Positions 26,501-36,900 of a stretch of 64,000 nucleotides of DNA are shown here, piece by piece. The notes beneath the pieces are model-generated. The model saw only the letters and a program-made list of their open reading frames with translations. It had not been told where the DNA came from and did not search any database. Numbering within the stretch: position 1 is the first letter of the stretch; each line of letters opens with the position of its first letter. The position numbers and the translations under genes were made by a program. This stretch comes from Oscillospiraceae bacterium (lineage in GTDB: Bacteria; Bacillota; Clostridia; Oscillospirales; Oscillospiraceae), in NCBI GenBank assembly GCA_015067435.1, contig SVMM01000002.1, forward strand, positions 124,001-188,000, given 5' to 3'.

Positions 26501-28927
26501 TCAATTCGGCTTGACGATCAGGTTGACCAGCTTGTTCTTGACCAAAATCGTCTTGACGATCCGCATTCCCTCCAGCGATTTGGCGACGCGCTCGTTCGCC
26601 TTGGCGGCGGCGACGACGGTCTCCTCGTCGCTGTCCAGCGCAACGCTGATCGTGCCGCGCAGCTTGCCCTGCACCTGCACCGCCATCTCGACCGTGCTCT
26701 CGACGGTCTTGCCCTCGTCGAACGCGGGCCAAGGATTCTGCATCGCCATCTTCCCGGTCTCCTTCGCGAAACCGGTCAGCTCCCACATCTCCTCGACCAT
26801 GTGCGGTGCGAAGGGGCTGAGCATCAGCAGCAGCGCCTTGAGGTCGCCGCGGGAGAGTCCGTTGGCGTAGAACTCGTTGACCATCGTCATGAGCGCCGCG
26901 ATCGCCGTGTTCATCTTGAGCTCGTCGATGTCGCCCGTCACCTTTTTGATCGTGCGGTGGACGATCGTCTCGTTCTTCGCGGAGACACCCTCCTCCTCGC
27001 CGACCATGTCCATCAGGTTCCAGCAGCGGTCGAGGAAACGCTTCGAGCCCTTGACCGCCTCGTTCGACCACGAGACCGCCTTTTCAAAGTCGCCGATGAA
27101 CATGATGTGCAGGCGCATCGTGTCCGCGCCGTACTGATCGACGATATCGTTGGGGTTGACGACGTTGCCGCGGGACTTGGACATCTTCTCCCCGCCCTCG
27201 CCGAGGATCATGCCGTGGCTCGTGCGCTTGGCATACGGCTCCTTCGTGTGGACGACGCCGATGTCGTAGAGGAACTTGTGCCAGAACCGGCTGTAGAGCA
27301 GGTGCAGCGTCGTGTGCTCCATGCCGCCGTTGTACCAGTCGACGGGGCCCCAGTACTGCTCCGCCTCCTTCGAGACGAGCGCCGTGTCGTTGTGCGGGTC
27401 CATATAGCGCAGGAAGTACCACGACGAGCCCGCCCACTGGGGCATCGTGTCCGTTTCGCGCTTGGCGGGCTTGCCGCACTTCGGGCAGGTCGTGTTCACC
27501 CAGTCGGTCATCTTGGAGATGGGGCTCTCGCCGTCGTCGGTGGGCTCATAGCTCTCGACCATCGGCAGCACCAGCGGAAGCTGCTCCTCCGGCACGGGCA
27601 CCCAGCCGCAGTCCGGGCAGGAGACGAGCGGGATCGGCTCGCCCCAGTAGCGCTGGCGGGAGAAAACCCAGTCGCGCAGCTTGTAGTTGACCTTCGCGGT
27701 ACCGATGCCCTCTTTTTCGAGGTATTCGATCATCGCGGGGATAGCGTCCTTGACGCTCTTTCCGTTGAGGAAGCCGGAGTTGGTCATGATCGCCGTGTCG
27801 TCCTTGGCGACAAACGCCTCCTTGTCCACGTCGCCGCCGGCGACGACCTCAATGATGGGCAGGTCAAACTTCTTCGCGAAGTCCCAGTCGCGCTGGTCGT
27901 GGCCCGGAACCGCCATGATCGCGCCGGTGCCGTAGGTGGAGAGGACATAGTCGGAGATGAAGACGGGGATCTCCTTCCCCGTCACGGGATTGACCGCGCG
28001 CACGCCCTTGAGCTCAACGCCGGTCTTATCCTTGGCGAGATCGGTGCGCTCCAGATCGGACTTTGCCGCCGCGGCGCGCTGATACGCCTCAACCTCCGCC
28101 GCGTTCGTGAGCGACGGCAGCCACTTCTTCACCAGCGCGTGCTCCGGCGAAAGCACCATGTACGTCGCACCGAACATCGTGTCCGGACGCGTCGTGTAAA
28201 TCTCGATGCCGTCGCCGTTCGTTGCCTTAAACGTGACCTCCGCGCCGTGGGAACGGCCGATCCAGTTACGCTGCTGAATCTTGACGCGCTCGATGAAGTC
28301 GACGTCCTCCAGGTCGTCGAGCAGCCGCTCGGCATACTTGGTGATGGCGAGCATCCACTGGCTCTTCTCCTTGCGGATGACCTCGCTGCCGCAGCGCTCG
28401 CACACGCCGTCGACAACCTCCTCGTTCGCCAGCACGCACTTGCAGGACGTACACCAGTTGACGGGCATCGTCGCCTTATAGGCAAGGCCGTGCTTGAAGA
28501 GCTGGAGGAAGATCCACTGCGTCCATTTGTAATAGTTCGGGTCAGTGGTATCCACACAGCGGTCCCAGTCAAAGCCGTAGCCGAGCATCTTGAGCTGGCG
28601 CGTGAAGTTCTCGATGTTGTTCTTCGTGACGATCGCCGGGTGGATATGGTTTTTGATGGCGTAGTTCTCCGTCGGCAGGCCGAAGGCGTCGAAGCCGATG
28701 GGAAACAGGACGTTGTAGCCCTCCATGCGACGTTTGCGCGTCACGATGTCCATTGCCGTGAACGGGCGCGGGTGGCCGACATGCAGCCCCTGCCCGGAGG
28801 GGTACGGGAACTCGATCAGCCCGTAGAATTTGGGCTTGTCAGACTCACCCGTCACTGCCGCATAGGGTTTGGTTTTCTCCCAGTTATCCTGCCATTTCTT
28901 CTCAATTGCCGCAAAATCGTACTTCAT
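26501..28927 (-). CDS. leuS: Leucyl-tRNA synthetase
   Basis: Class Ia synthetase of 808 residues, the family length. The HIGH motif appears in [15 protein letters not shown], the CP1 editing domain carries [12 protein letters not shown] and [15 protein letters not shown], two zinc-knuckle Cys pairs occur (CTSCKC and CERCG; CPDCGW and CPKCGK), and the KMSKS loop is [20 protein letters not shown] precedes the ATG. Only 30 nt separate it from rsfS, so no T-box leader lies directly upstream and it is probably transcribed with rsfS. Confidence 0.98.
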   Translation of the reverse strand: MKYDFAAIEKKWQDNWEKTKPYAAVTGESDKPKFYGLIEFPYPSGQGLHVGHPRPFTAMDIVTRKRRMEGYNVLFPIGFDAFGLPTENYAIKNHIHPAIVTKNNIENFTRQLKMLGYGFDWDRCVDTTDPNYYKWTQWIFLQLFKHGLAYKATMPVNWCTSCKCVLANEEVVDGVCERCGSEVIRKEKSQWMLAITKYAERLLDDLEDVDFIERVKIQQRNWIGRSHGAEVTFKATNGDGIEIYTTRPDTMFGATYMVLSPEHALVKKWLPSLTNAAEVEAYQRAAAAKSDLERTDLAKDKTGVELKGVRAVNPVTGKEIPVFISDYVLSTYGTGAIMAVPGHDQRDWDFAKKFDLPIIEVVAGGDVDKEAFVAKDDTAIMTNSGFLNGKSVKDAIPAMIEYLEKEGIGTAKVNYKLRDWVFSRQRYWGEPIPLVSCPDCGWVPVPEEQLPLVLPMVESYEPTDDGESPISKMTDWVNTTCPKCGKPAKRETDTMPQWAGSSWYFLRYMDPHNDTALVSKEAEQYWGPVDWYNGGMEHTTLHLLYSRFWHKFLYDIGVVHTKEPYAKRTSHGMILGEGGEKMSKSRGNVVNPNDIVDQYGADTMRLHIMFIGDFEKAVSWSNEAVKGSKRFLDRCWNLMDMVGEEEGVSAKNETIVHRTIKKVTGDIDELKMNTAIAALMTMVNEFYANGLSRGDLKALLLMLSPFAPHMVEEMWELTGFAKETGKMAMQNPWPAFDEGKTVESTVEMAVQVQGKLRGTISVALDSDEETVVAAAKANERVAKSLEGMRIVKTILVKNKLVNLIVKPN

Positions 28928-28957
28928 GTATCGCTTGCTCCTTTTGTTGTTTCCGGA

Positions 28958-29320
28958 TCATTCCCGCGTCAGAACGCCGTCGAGGTCGATCTCTTTTCCG
29001 TCCGCCCAGACGTGTTCGAGGGAGTAGAATTCACGCGCTTCGGCGCTGAACACATGCACGGCGATGCAGCCGTAATCCAGCAGCACCCACGTGCCGCCGC
29101 GATAGCCCTCGCGGTGGAGCGGCTCCTCGCCGGCGGCGGTCAGCTGCTTTTCCACCTCGTCGCACAGCGCGTTGATCTGCGTGTTCGAGCCGCCCGTGCA
29201 GATGACGAAATAATCCGCGAGCGTCGTGACCTGATCGATCTTCAGCACCTTGATATCCTTGCCTTTTTTCGCATCCAGTGCCTTTGCGGCGATGATCGCC
29301 ATTTCCTTCGCTTCCAGCAT
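28958..29320 (-). CDS. rsfS: Ribosome silencing factor RsfS
   Basis: RsfS (RsfA/YbeB) binds ribosomal protein L14 and blocks subunit joining in starvation. The 120-residue protein shows DQVTTLADYFVICTGGSNTQ, GTWVLLDYGCIAVHVFS and EAREFYSLEHVW, the family signatures. AAGGAAG precedes the ATG. It follows the LCP gene by 16 nt in the usual nadD-yqeK-...-rsfS-leuS order. Confidence 0.97.
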   Translation of the reverse strand: MLEAKEMAIIAAKALDAKKGKDIKVLKIDQVTTLADYFVICTGGSNTQINALCDEVEKQLTAAGEEPLHREGYRGGTWVLLDYGCIAVHVFSAEAREFYSLEHVWADGKEIDLDGVLTRE

Positions 29321-29336
29321 AGATTGCTTCCTTTCT

Positions 29337-30944
29337 TTATACGCCGTTGTTGTCCGGCGTTGTATCCGTGTTGTCCGGCTGCGGCTCGGCCGGCGCCGGC
29401 GGCTCCGGCTCGGTCGGCGTCGTGGGCTCCGGTTCGGTCGGTGACGGGGGCTGCGGCGTCGGCGTCACGGCGGGAGGCGGTTCCTCTCCGCCGCCTTCGT
29501 CATCCGGCGGCACCGTGGTCCCCGTGTTGCCCGAGGAGCTGCCTCCCTGCGACGTTCCGCCTTGCGACGTTCCGCCCTGAGACGAGCCGCCCGTCCCGTT
29601 TTCGCCCGCTTCGGTCGTGTCGCCTTCCTCTCCGCTCTCGCCCGTCTCGTTTCCTTCGCCCTCGCCCGGATTCTCCGTCTCATCGTCCTCGCCGTTGTCG
29701 ATGTTCGGCGGCATCGCGGCGATGCTGTCCGCCACGTAGCCCGTGGAGGAACGGACGCTCCCGTCCGAGCTGATCGACATGATGTCGAGATTCGACATCG
29801 AAACGTTTGCGAGATAGGGGTTGAACTTCTCGTTCACCAGTGAAATGACCTGTTGCGGGTAGAGCGTCACGTAGGATTGCATGCTGTAGGTGGAGCGGCT
29901 CCACGCCTCGGCGTAGTAATCGCCCGGCAGCGTGCAGGTGTAGAAGCCGTCGTCGCTCAGATCCATCGCCTGCCGCGCAAACCAGAGCATGTTGCCCAGC
30001 TCCAGATCGCTGTCGACGTCGCGGTTAAATATCTCGACATAGCCGGTGATCTTCGTCCAGTTGCGGATCGACAGCGCCTGCTTGAGCGCCGCCCTCAAAA
30101 ACGCCTGCTGCGTCTGGATGCGCCCCGTGTCGTCATAGCCGTTGATGTAGCCGGACGAGCTGCGGTTATCCTTGCGCCAGCGCACAACCTCCATCGCCTG
30201 CTGACCGGTCAGATGCTGCATGCCCGGCTGGAAATGGATGTGCAGGTTCTGGTCGGGATCGTCGTAGTTCATCGCCCTCGGCACGTCGAAATCCACGCCG
30301 CCGATCAGGTCGATCGTCTCGATAAACGCCTTGAGGTCTACCTTCACATAGTAGTCCGGCACAAAGCCGATCAGCTTGCTGATGTGCCGCTTGAGCCCGT
30401 TGATACCGCTCATGGCGTAAACGGAGTTGATCTTTTTGAGGTCCCAGCTCACGTTGACCATGGTGTCGCGCGGGATGCTCATGAGGTTAAGCTGCTGGTT
30501 CTTCACGTCGTAGCTCACGACCATCAGCGTGTCCGTGCTGCCGCTGAACGCGTCGGTGGCGACGAGCAGGAAGGTGTAGAAATCCTCCTTTCGCGCGCCG
30601 GTCAGGATCGGCTGGACCGTGTTGCTGTCGTCGATCTCCTCCAGCGGTTCTTCGCCGATCACGCCGGGCTGCTGCGTCGGCTGCTCCACGACGTGCCCGT
30701 CGTCCCCAATCAGGACGGGCGTATCCGTGCTCGGAAGCTCCGGCGCGCGGATGGCGCCGAAGAACTTGACCGTGAAAAAGCCCGCCAGAAACAGCAGCAC
30801 GACGATCCCGAAAACGATCCAATGCGTGGGATCGGTGATAAACCGCTTGATCTGGCCCCACGCCTCTTCGCTGTTTTCGCGAAACTTCAGTTCAGCTTCC
30901 TCTCGCTTGAGATTCAATTTGTCCCGGAAGTCGCTGTATGCCAT
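29337..30944 (-). CDS. LytR-CpsA-Psr (LCP) family cell-wall ligase
   Basis: LCP proteins transfer polyprenol-linked glycopolymers to peptidoglycan outside the membrane. The 535-residue protein has a cytoplasmic N terminus, one transmembrane helix (IVFGIVVLLFLAGFFTV), and the LCP core (about 115-330) with SGSTDTLMVVSYD, MSIPRDTMVNV, KINSVYAMSG, DLIGGVDFDVP and GQQAMEVVRWRKDNR, whose Arg residues hold the pyrophosphate. Residues about 410-535 are low-complexity Gly/Ser then Pro/Glu/Thr, a wall-spanning tail. Four nt separate it from nadD-yqeK. Confidence 0.93.
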   Translation of the reverse strand: MAYSDFRDKLNLKREEAELKFRENSEEAWGQIKRFITDPTHWIVFGIVVLLFLAGFFTVKFFGAIRAPELPSTDTPVLIGDDGHVVEQPTQQPGVIGEEPLEEIDDSNTVQPILTGARKEDFYTFLLVATDAFSGSTDTLMVVSYDVKNQQLNLMSIPRDTMVNVSWDLKKINSVYAMSGINGLKRHISKLIGFVPDYYVKVDLKAFIETIDLIGGVDFDVPRAMNYDDPDQNLHIHFQPGMQHLTGQQAMEVVRWRKDNRSSSGYINGYDDTGRIQTQQAFLRAALKQALSIRNWTKITGYVEIFNRDVDSDLELGNMLWFARQAMDLSDDGFYTCTLPGDYYAEAWSRSTYSMQSYVTLYPQQVISLVNEKFNPYLANVSMSNLDIMSISSDGSVRSSTGYVADSIAAMPPNIDNGEDDETENPGEGEGNETGESGEEGDTTEAGENGTGGSSQGGTSQGGTSQGGSSSGNTGTTVPPDDEGGGEEPPPAVTPTPQPPSPTEPEPTTPTEPEPPAPAEPQPDNTDTTPDNNGV

Positions 30945-30948
30945 TCCA

Positions 30949-32145
30949 CTATCCTTTCAGAAATTCATAGGCCTCGCGCGTGTTGCGGTGGATCTGTTTA
31001 CCGCGCCTGTTCAGATCCTCGATGGTCATGCGCAGCCCGAGCGCCATCCCCTTGTTCAGGCTCTCATAGGTCGCCGCGCGCAACGCGTCCACGCCGTCAA
31101 AATTGCGGTTGGGTTCGATGTAATCGGCGAGATAGATGACCTTTTCCAGAAGCGTCATGTTTGCGCGTCCCGTGGTGTGCCAGAAGATTGCGCTGTAGAT
31201 CTCGTCGTCAACGCCGAAGACCGCACGCGCCAGCGCGGCGCCGGTCTTGGAATGCAGCAGCTTGTCCTCGGCGCGTTCCTCCTCGTCGAGCTCGATGCCG
31301 TAGCGTTCCGCCAGGGCGAGATGTTCGGCCAGTCCCAGCTTTTTCGTGCAATCGTGCAGCAACGCCGCGACGCGCGCCTTCTGCACGTCCGCGCCGTACC
31401 GCTCCGCCAGGCGGATCGCTTCCTCCTCGACGCCAAGCACGTGGCGCACGCGCTTCGCTTTGAGGTAGGAAAGCGCCACAGGGCGCAGCTGGTCAGGCGT
31501 CAGGTGCCTGAGGTCAAGCGCCGTGCCGTACAGATGCTCGCGCAAAATATAGCCGTAGACCTGCGGCGTAAGGTACTTCCCGCCCTTGCCCGCGGGCAGC
31601 GCGGCGCGCAGTTCGGTGGAGGAGATCTCCACGAGATCCGGCAGCGCCATCGTCACGATGCGCGCGTTCGGGAAGCGCTTGCCCAGATACTCCCGCTGCG
31701 TGGCAAACAGCTCCTCCGTATCGTTCTCGCTTCGTCCGAAGGCGCAGAGGCTCGCAAGGGAAAGGATCGTCTCCGGCTGATACCATGCCTGAAACGTGAG
31801 GAACATGTCCGTCCCCATCAGAAGCCACAGCTCCGCGTCCGGATACTGCTCCCGCAGCGCGCGAAGCGTGTCGGCAGTATAGCTCTTGCCCTCGCGCTCG
31901 ATCTCCATGCGCGAGACCTCGACGGGGATACCGGCAAGAAGCGCCGCTTGCTCCGCCATATAGCCCGTCATGGCGGCTCGCTGCTCCGCCTCCGGCGCCC
32001 CCTCCGAAAGCTGCTTGTGCGGCGGTATGCCCGCCGGGATCAGCAGCAGCCGGTCCAGCTCCAGATACTTTGCCGCGGCGACGGCGGCGTGCAGATGTCC
32101 CAGATGCGGCGGATTGTAGCTGCCGCCGTAAATACCAAGCTTCAT
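30949..32145 (-). CDS. nadD: Fused nicotinate-nucleotide adenylyltransferase and YqeK HD phosphohydrolase
   Basis: A 398-residue bifunctional chain. Residues 1-200 are NadD, which makes deamido-NAD from nicotinate mononucleotide and ATP: GGSYNPPHLGHL at the start and the later LVEISSTELRA are its signatures. Residues about 205-398 are a YqeK-type HD domain with HVLGVEEEA, the AALLHDCTK motif and FWHTTGRANM. YqeK family enzymes cleave diadenosine tetraphosphate symmetrically. The two are adjacent genes in Bacillus and fused in many Clostridia. The ATG overlaps the yhbY stop (ATGA). Confidence 0.94.
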   Translation of the reverse strand: MKLGIYGGSYNPPHLGHLHAAVAAAKYLELDRLLLIPAGIPPHKQLSEGAPEAEQRAAMTGYMAEQAALLAGIPVEVSRMEIEREGKSYTADTLRALREQYPDAELWLLMGTDMFLTFQAWYQPETILSLASLCAFGRSENDTEELFATQREYLGKRFPNARIVTMALPDLVEISSTELRAALPAGKGGKYLTPQVYGYILREHLYGTALDLRHLTPDQLRPVALSYLKAKRVRHVLGVEEEAIRLAERYGADVQKARVAALLHDCTKKLGLAEHLALAERYGIELDEEERAEDKLLHSKTGAALARAVFGVDDEIYSAIFWHTTGRANMTLLEKVIYLADYIEPNRNFDGVDALRAATYESLNKGMALGLRMTIEDLNRRGKQIHRNTREAYEFLKG

Positions 32146-32462
32146 GATTTTTTCTTGCTCTTGACCAGTACGATCTTGTCTTTCTTGTCCTTGCGGTGCG
32201 TCTCCCGATAGAGCACGAATTTCGTGCCGATGACCTGCACCTGCTCGCTCCTTGTGAGACGCGAGAGCTCGTCGCACGCCTCGCGCGCCGTCAGCTCACA
32301 GTTCTCCAGCACGCGGCACTTAATAAGCTCGCGCGCCTCCAATGCGTCGTTTGCCTGCTTCACAAGGTTGTCGCCGATGCCGTCCTTGCCGATGTGCACC
32401 ACCGGCTCAAGGCTGTTTGCCATAGCGCGCAGCTGCGCGCGCTGCTTTCCGGTCAGTTCCAT
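32142..32462 (-). CDS. yhbY: YhbY family RNA-binding protein (CRM domain)
   Basis: A 106-residue CRM-domain protein; YhbY associates with pre-50S particles. It shows [58 protein letters not shown] and VQVIGTKFVLYRE, plus a basic C-terminal tail. The start overlaps rdgB by 10 nt and the stop overlaps nadD by 4 nt, so it is translationally coupled on both sides. Confidence 0.93.
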   Translation of the reverse strand: MELTGKQRAQLRAMANSLEPVVHIGKDGIGDNLVKQANDALEARELIKCRVLENCELTAREACDELSRLTRSEQVQVIGTKFVLYRETHRKDKKDKIVLVKSKKKS

Positions 32463-33070
32463 TTTCCCTGTGCCTCCGGATGCTCTGCAATATACTTCGC
32501 CAGCTTGTCGCGGAACGAGCGCAGCGCGTTGCCGCGGTGCGAGATCGCCGCCTTTTCCTCCGCGTTCATCTGCGCGAAGGTCTTCTGGCTTTCGGTGCGG
32601 AAGAATATGGGGTCGTAGCCGAAGCCGTTCGTCCCCATCGGCGCAAAGGCAATGGAGCCCTTGCACTCGCCCTTTGCGGCAAACCAGTCGCCGTTCGGGA
32701 ACGCGCAGACGATGTAGGTCTCAAAATGCGCGCTGCGGTCCGTCTGGCCGCGCATCATTTCCAGCAGCAGCCTGCAACGGCCCGCGTCGTCCAGTTCCGG
32801 TCCGCCGTAGCGCGCGGAGTAGACGCCCGGCGCGCCGTTCAACGCTTCGACGCACAATCCGGAATCGTCGCCGATGGCGGGCAGGCCTGTCGCCTCCATG
32901 ACCGCCTTCGCCTTGAGCGCGGCGTTCTCGCCGAAGGTCTCGCCCGTCTCCTCCACCTCGACATGGACGCCGACGTCCTCCTCGGTGACGATCTCAACGC
33001 CGAGATCCGAGAGGATCGACGCCAGCTCTTCCCTCTTCTTCGGATTCTGTGTCGCAAGAACAAATCTCAT
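32453..33070 (-). CDS. rdgB: RdgB/HAM1 family non-canonical purine NTP pyrophosphatase
   Basis: Cleans the nucleotide pool by hydrolysing dITP, ITP and XTP to monophosphates. The 205-residue protein begins [16 protein letters not shown], has the [14 protein letters not shown] helix, the substrate loop [22 protein letters not shown] and [12 protein letters not shown], and closes with [16 protein letters not shown] precedes the ATG at 33070. It lies 27 nt after ftsY. Confidence 0.97.
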   Translation of the reverse strand: MRFVLATQNPKKREELASILSDLGVEIVTEEDVGVHVEVEETGETFGENAALKAKAVMEATGLPAIGDDSGLCVEALNGAPGVYSARYGGPELDDAGRCRLLLEMMRGQTDRSAHFETYIVCAFPNGDWFAAKGECKGSIAFAPMGTNGFGYDPIFFRTESQKTFAQMNAEEKAAISHRGNALRSFRDKLAKYIAEHPEAQGKWN

Positions 33071-33097
33071 TGCAGAAGCCCCCAAATCTGTTTTGTA

Positions 33098-33970
33098 TCA
33101 AATCAGAGCGTTGACATATTCCTTCGCGTCGAAGGGCTGGAGGTCGTCAATTCCCTCGCCGAGGCCGACATACTTCACCGGCACGCCCAGCTCCTGCGCG
33201 ATGGCGACGCAGATGCCGCCCTTCGCTGTGCCGTCCAGTTTCGTGAGGATGATGCCCGTCAGTCCGGTCACCTCTTTAAATACCTTCGCCTGCTGCAGGC
33301 CGTTCTGACCCGTCGTCGCGTCGAGCACAAGCAGCGTCTCCTTCGCGGCGTCCGGCGTCTCGCGGTCGATGATCTTGCGCAGCTTCGCAAGCTCCGCCAT
33401 CAGGTTTGCCTTGTTGTGCAGCCGCCCCGCGGTGTCGCAGAGCACCACGTCCACGCCGCGCGCCTTTGACGCAGCCAGCGAGTCAAACAGCACCGCGCCG
33501 GGGTCCGCGCCCTCCTTCGAGCGCACGATCTCCACCTCCGCGCGCTGCGCCCAGATTTCCAGCTGGTCCGCCGCCGCCGCGCGGAATGTGTCCGCCGCGC
33601 AGAGCAGCACGCGCTTTTTCTGCTTCTTCTTGAGCTGATGCGCCAGCTTGCCGATGGACGTGGTCTTGCCGACGCCGTTGACGCCGATGATGAGCACGAC
33701 CGATGGCTTCGTCGAGAGGTCGAGCGCCGTGTCGCCGACGTTGAGCTTCTCCTCCAGAATGTCGCGCAGCGCCTGCTTGACGCCCTCGCCGTTCTGGATT
33801 GCCTGGTCGTAGACGACCTCGCGCAGCCGTTTGACCGCGTCCGCCGCCACGGTCGCGCCAAGATCCGCCATAATGAGGCTCTCTTCGAGCGAATCGTAAA
33901 ACTCGTCGTCGATCATCTCCCAGATGATCGAGTCGTACCACGCCTTTTTGATCTTCGAGAAAATACCCAT
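33098..33970 (-). CDS. ftsY: Signal recognition particle receptor FtsY
   Basis: FtsY is the membrane-associated SRP GTPase that receives nascent membrane proteins. The 290-residue protein has the NG domain only: the N bundle (residues 1-85), then P-loop [31 protein letters not shown]3 DTAGRLHN, G4 [10 protein letters not shown], and the late [12 protein letters not shown]. The acidic A domain is absent, as in many Firmicutes. It lies 9 nt after smc. Confidence 0.97.
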   Translation of the reverse strand: MGIFSKIKKAWYDSIIWEMIDDEFYDSLEESLIMADLGATVAADAVKRLREVVYDQAIQNGEGVKQALRDILEEKLNVGDTALDLSTKPSVVLIIGVNGVGKTTSIGKLAHQLKKKQKKRVLLCAADTFRAAAADQLEIWAQRAEVEIVRSKEGADPGAVLFDSLAASKARGVDVVLCDTAGRLHNKANLMAELAKLRKIIDRETPDAAKETLLVLDATTGQNGLQQAKVFKEVTGLTGIILTKLDGTAKGGICVAIAQELGVPVKYVGLGEGIDDLQPFDAKEYVNALI

Positions 33971-33979
33971 GCTTCGTCC

Positions 33980-36900
33980 TTACTCCTTAATCCCAAGCTC
34001 CTGCGCCATGTCGTTCATATTGATGGTCAGCACCTTGCTCACGCCGCGCTCCTGCATCGTCACGCCGTAGAGCACGTCGGCGGCCTCCATCGTGCCGCGG
34101 CGGTGCGTAATGACGATGAACTGCGTCTTGCCCGTGATGCGGCGCATGTAGTTCGCCACACGGATGACGTTGGGCTCGTCCAGCGCCGCCTCGATCTCAT
34201 CCATGACGCAGAACGGCGTCGGGTGCACCTTGAGGATGGCAAAGTACAGCGCGATGGCGACGAAGGCCTTTTCGCCGCCCGAGAGCAGCGTGATGGTCTT
34301 GAGCGCCTTGCCCGGCGGCTGTACCTTGATTTCAATGCCGCAGTTGAGGATGTCGCTCTCGTCCTCCAGCTCCAGCGTCGCGTGTCCGCCGCCGAACAGC
34401 TCCAGAAACGTCTCCTCAAAGCTCTCGCGGATCTGGTGGAACTGCTCGCGGAAGATGCCGGTCATCTCATTCGTGATGCTCTCGATGACGCCCAGCAGCT
34501 CCTCCTTCGCCCGCGCCACGTCGTCGCGCTGCCCCGTGAGGTAGGTGTAGCGCGTGTTGATGCGGTCAAAATCCTCAATGGCGCCGACGTTGACGTTGCC
34601 CAGCGCGCTGATGGCTCGTTTGAGCTCGCCGATGCGCTTGCCCGCCTTGGCGGCGCTCTCCAGTTCGATGCGCAGCTCCATCGCCGCGCTGTGGCTGAGC
34701 TCGTAGGTCTCCCAGAGCTTGTTGAGGATACCCTCCTCGCGGATCGCGCCCTCGCTCTTTTGCTGTTCGAGGCGCGAAACGCTGTTGTTTGCGTTGATTA
34801 CATGCTCATTGAGATCCTTCATCCGCCGGTCGTTCGCGCCGCGCTCCGCCTCGATGGCAAGCTTCTCTTCGCCGAGATGCGCAAGCGTGTCGCGATATCC
34901 CTGCTGCTTTTCACGCAGCACAGCGATCTGCGTCTCATGCTCGCGGATCTCTTTCTCTGCCTGCTCGTTCGCGGCATGGTACTGCACGATGAGCCTTTGT
35001 CTGCCGTTCTCGTCGTTTTGCATCTGGGCGCGCAGCCCTTCCAGCACACGCAGCGACTGCACCGTCGTCTCCCGCTCCGCGCGGCAGCCGGCAAGCGCGC
35101 TCTTCTTGTCCGCGATCTCGTCGCCGAGCGCGCTGGTGCTGCGCCGCAGGTCGTCCTGCCCGCTGAGCTTCTTCTCCACTTCCGCACGCAGCGCGGCGGC
35201 CTCGGCGTCCTTCTGCGCGGCGAGCTTTTCCTTCTCCGCGATGGTCTTCTGATACTCGCCGACGCGGCGTTCAATGCTCTCCTCCTCCGCATCCATCGCG
35301 TCCAGACGGTCGCGTGCCGCGGCGAGCAGCACGTCGTAATGCTGCTTTTCTCCGGAGAGCTTGAGCACCTTGTCCTCCGCCGCGCGCTCCTGGCTCTGCG
35401 CGACGCCCAGCTCATACTGCGCCTTGGTAAGGTCTCGTTTCGCCTCGTCTGCCTCGCGTTCGGCGGCGGACTTCTTATCCTTCAGCGTGCCGCGGCGCGC
35501 GGAAAGCTCCTTCAATTCATTCGCGCGGCTCAAAATGCCGGCGCTGCGGCTGATGGAGCCGCCGGTCATGGAACCGCCCCGGTTGATGACCTGTCCGTCC
35601 AGCGTTACGATGCGGAACCGGTTCTGATACTTCCGCGCCATGGCGATGCCGCAGTCCAGATCCTCGACAACGACCGTGTTGCCGAGCATTGAGGCAAACA
35701 CCGCGCGGTACTTGTCGTCGCAGCTGAGCAGCGACGAGGCAATGCCCACAAAGCCGAATTCGCTCTCCAGCCCTTTTTCGCGGATCTCCGCGCCGCGGAT
35801 CGCGGTCAGCGGCTGGAAGGTCGCGCGTCCGGCGTCGCGCTGCTTGAGCATCTGGATCGCCGCCTTGGCGTCCTCCTCGCGGTCGACGACGATGTCCTGC
35901 ATCTTCGCGCCCAGCGCGATCTCTATGGCGACGGCGTACTTTCTTTCCGTCGACATCAGGTTTGCCACGGGGCCGTGAATACCGCGCAGCGCCTTGCCCT
36001 CGGCGGCCTGCATCACGACGCGCACCGCCTTGCCGAAGCCCTCGTACTCCTTTTCCATATCGCTGAGCAGCTTGATGCGGGAGTCGAGGTTGTTGAGCTC
36101 CATCGTCAGGTTGACGAGCTGCTCCGACGCCTCCGCCTCGCGCTTGACACGGCCCTCCATCTTCATCGTGTGTCCCTTGATGATGTTCTGGATGGCTTCG
36201 GCGTCCTCCTGCGCCTCCTCCAGCTCCGCGCGGTTCTTCGCCGCCGCCTGCCGCATCTCGCCCAGCTGCCGCTCGACGTCCTCGTGCTCCGCGGTCAGGT
36301 TTGCCCTGCGCTCCTCCATCTCGTGGATACCGGAGCGCGCCGCGGAAATATCCGCCCGGCCGTCCGCAGCCGCGGAAACGGCAAGCGCCTCCATCGCGCG
36401 GATCCGCTCGACCTCGTCGGTTGCCTCGCCCATACCGCGGGACAGCTCCTCCGCCTTTGCGATCAGCTTGTTAAGCGCTTCATTCAGCTCCGCCGCCTGC
36501 CGGTCCAGCTCCTCCACGCGCTCCGTGTTCTCGCGGATCTGCTCCTCCATGCTGCTCGCGCGTCCGGACTGGTCGCGCATCTCATCCTCTACGCGGCGGA
36601 TGCTTTCGTTGTTGTGCTGAATGTTGGTCTTGAGCACCGCGACGGCGGCGTCCTGATCGCTGATGCGCGCATCCAGCTCGGACACGTCGGCGCGCACGCG
36701 CTCCTGCTCCATATCGTTGGCGCGGATGCGCTCGCCGAACCGCTCTGTCGCGTCATAAAGCTCGTTGCGTTCGGCCTCCGCGTCCGCAAGCTCCTGCTTG
36801 GCGAGCGCGTAGTCCGTTTCCAGCTTGATGGCGGTTGCGCGGAGCGCTTCCAGCTGGTCGAGCCAGAGCGAGATCTCCAGCACGCGCAGCTCGTCGCGCA

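Noticed and set aside
28928-28957. A T-box leader for leuS
   Set aside because: Only 30 nt separate rsfS and leuS, too short for a T-box.
26393-29773. A 1126-codon open frame on the plus strand
   Set aside because: It runs antisense to leuS and rsfS, which have complete motifs. Its translation is Arg/Leu/Val/His-rich without domains, as expected from the GC-rich antisense frame.
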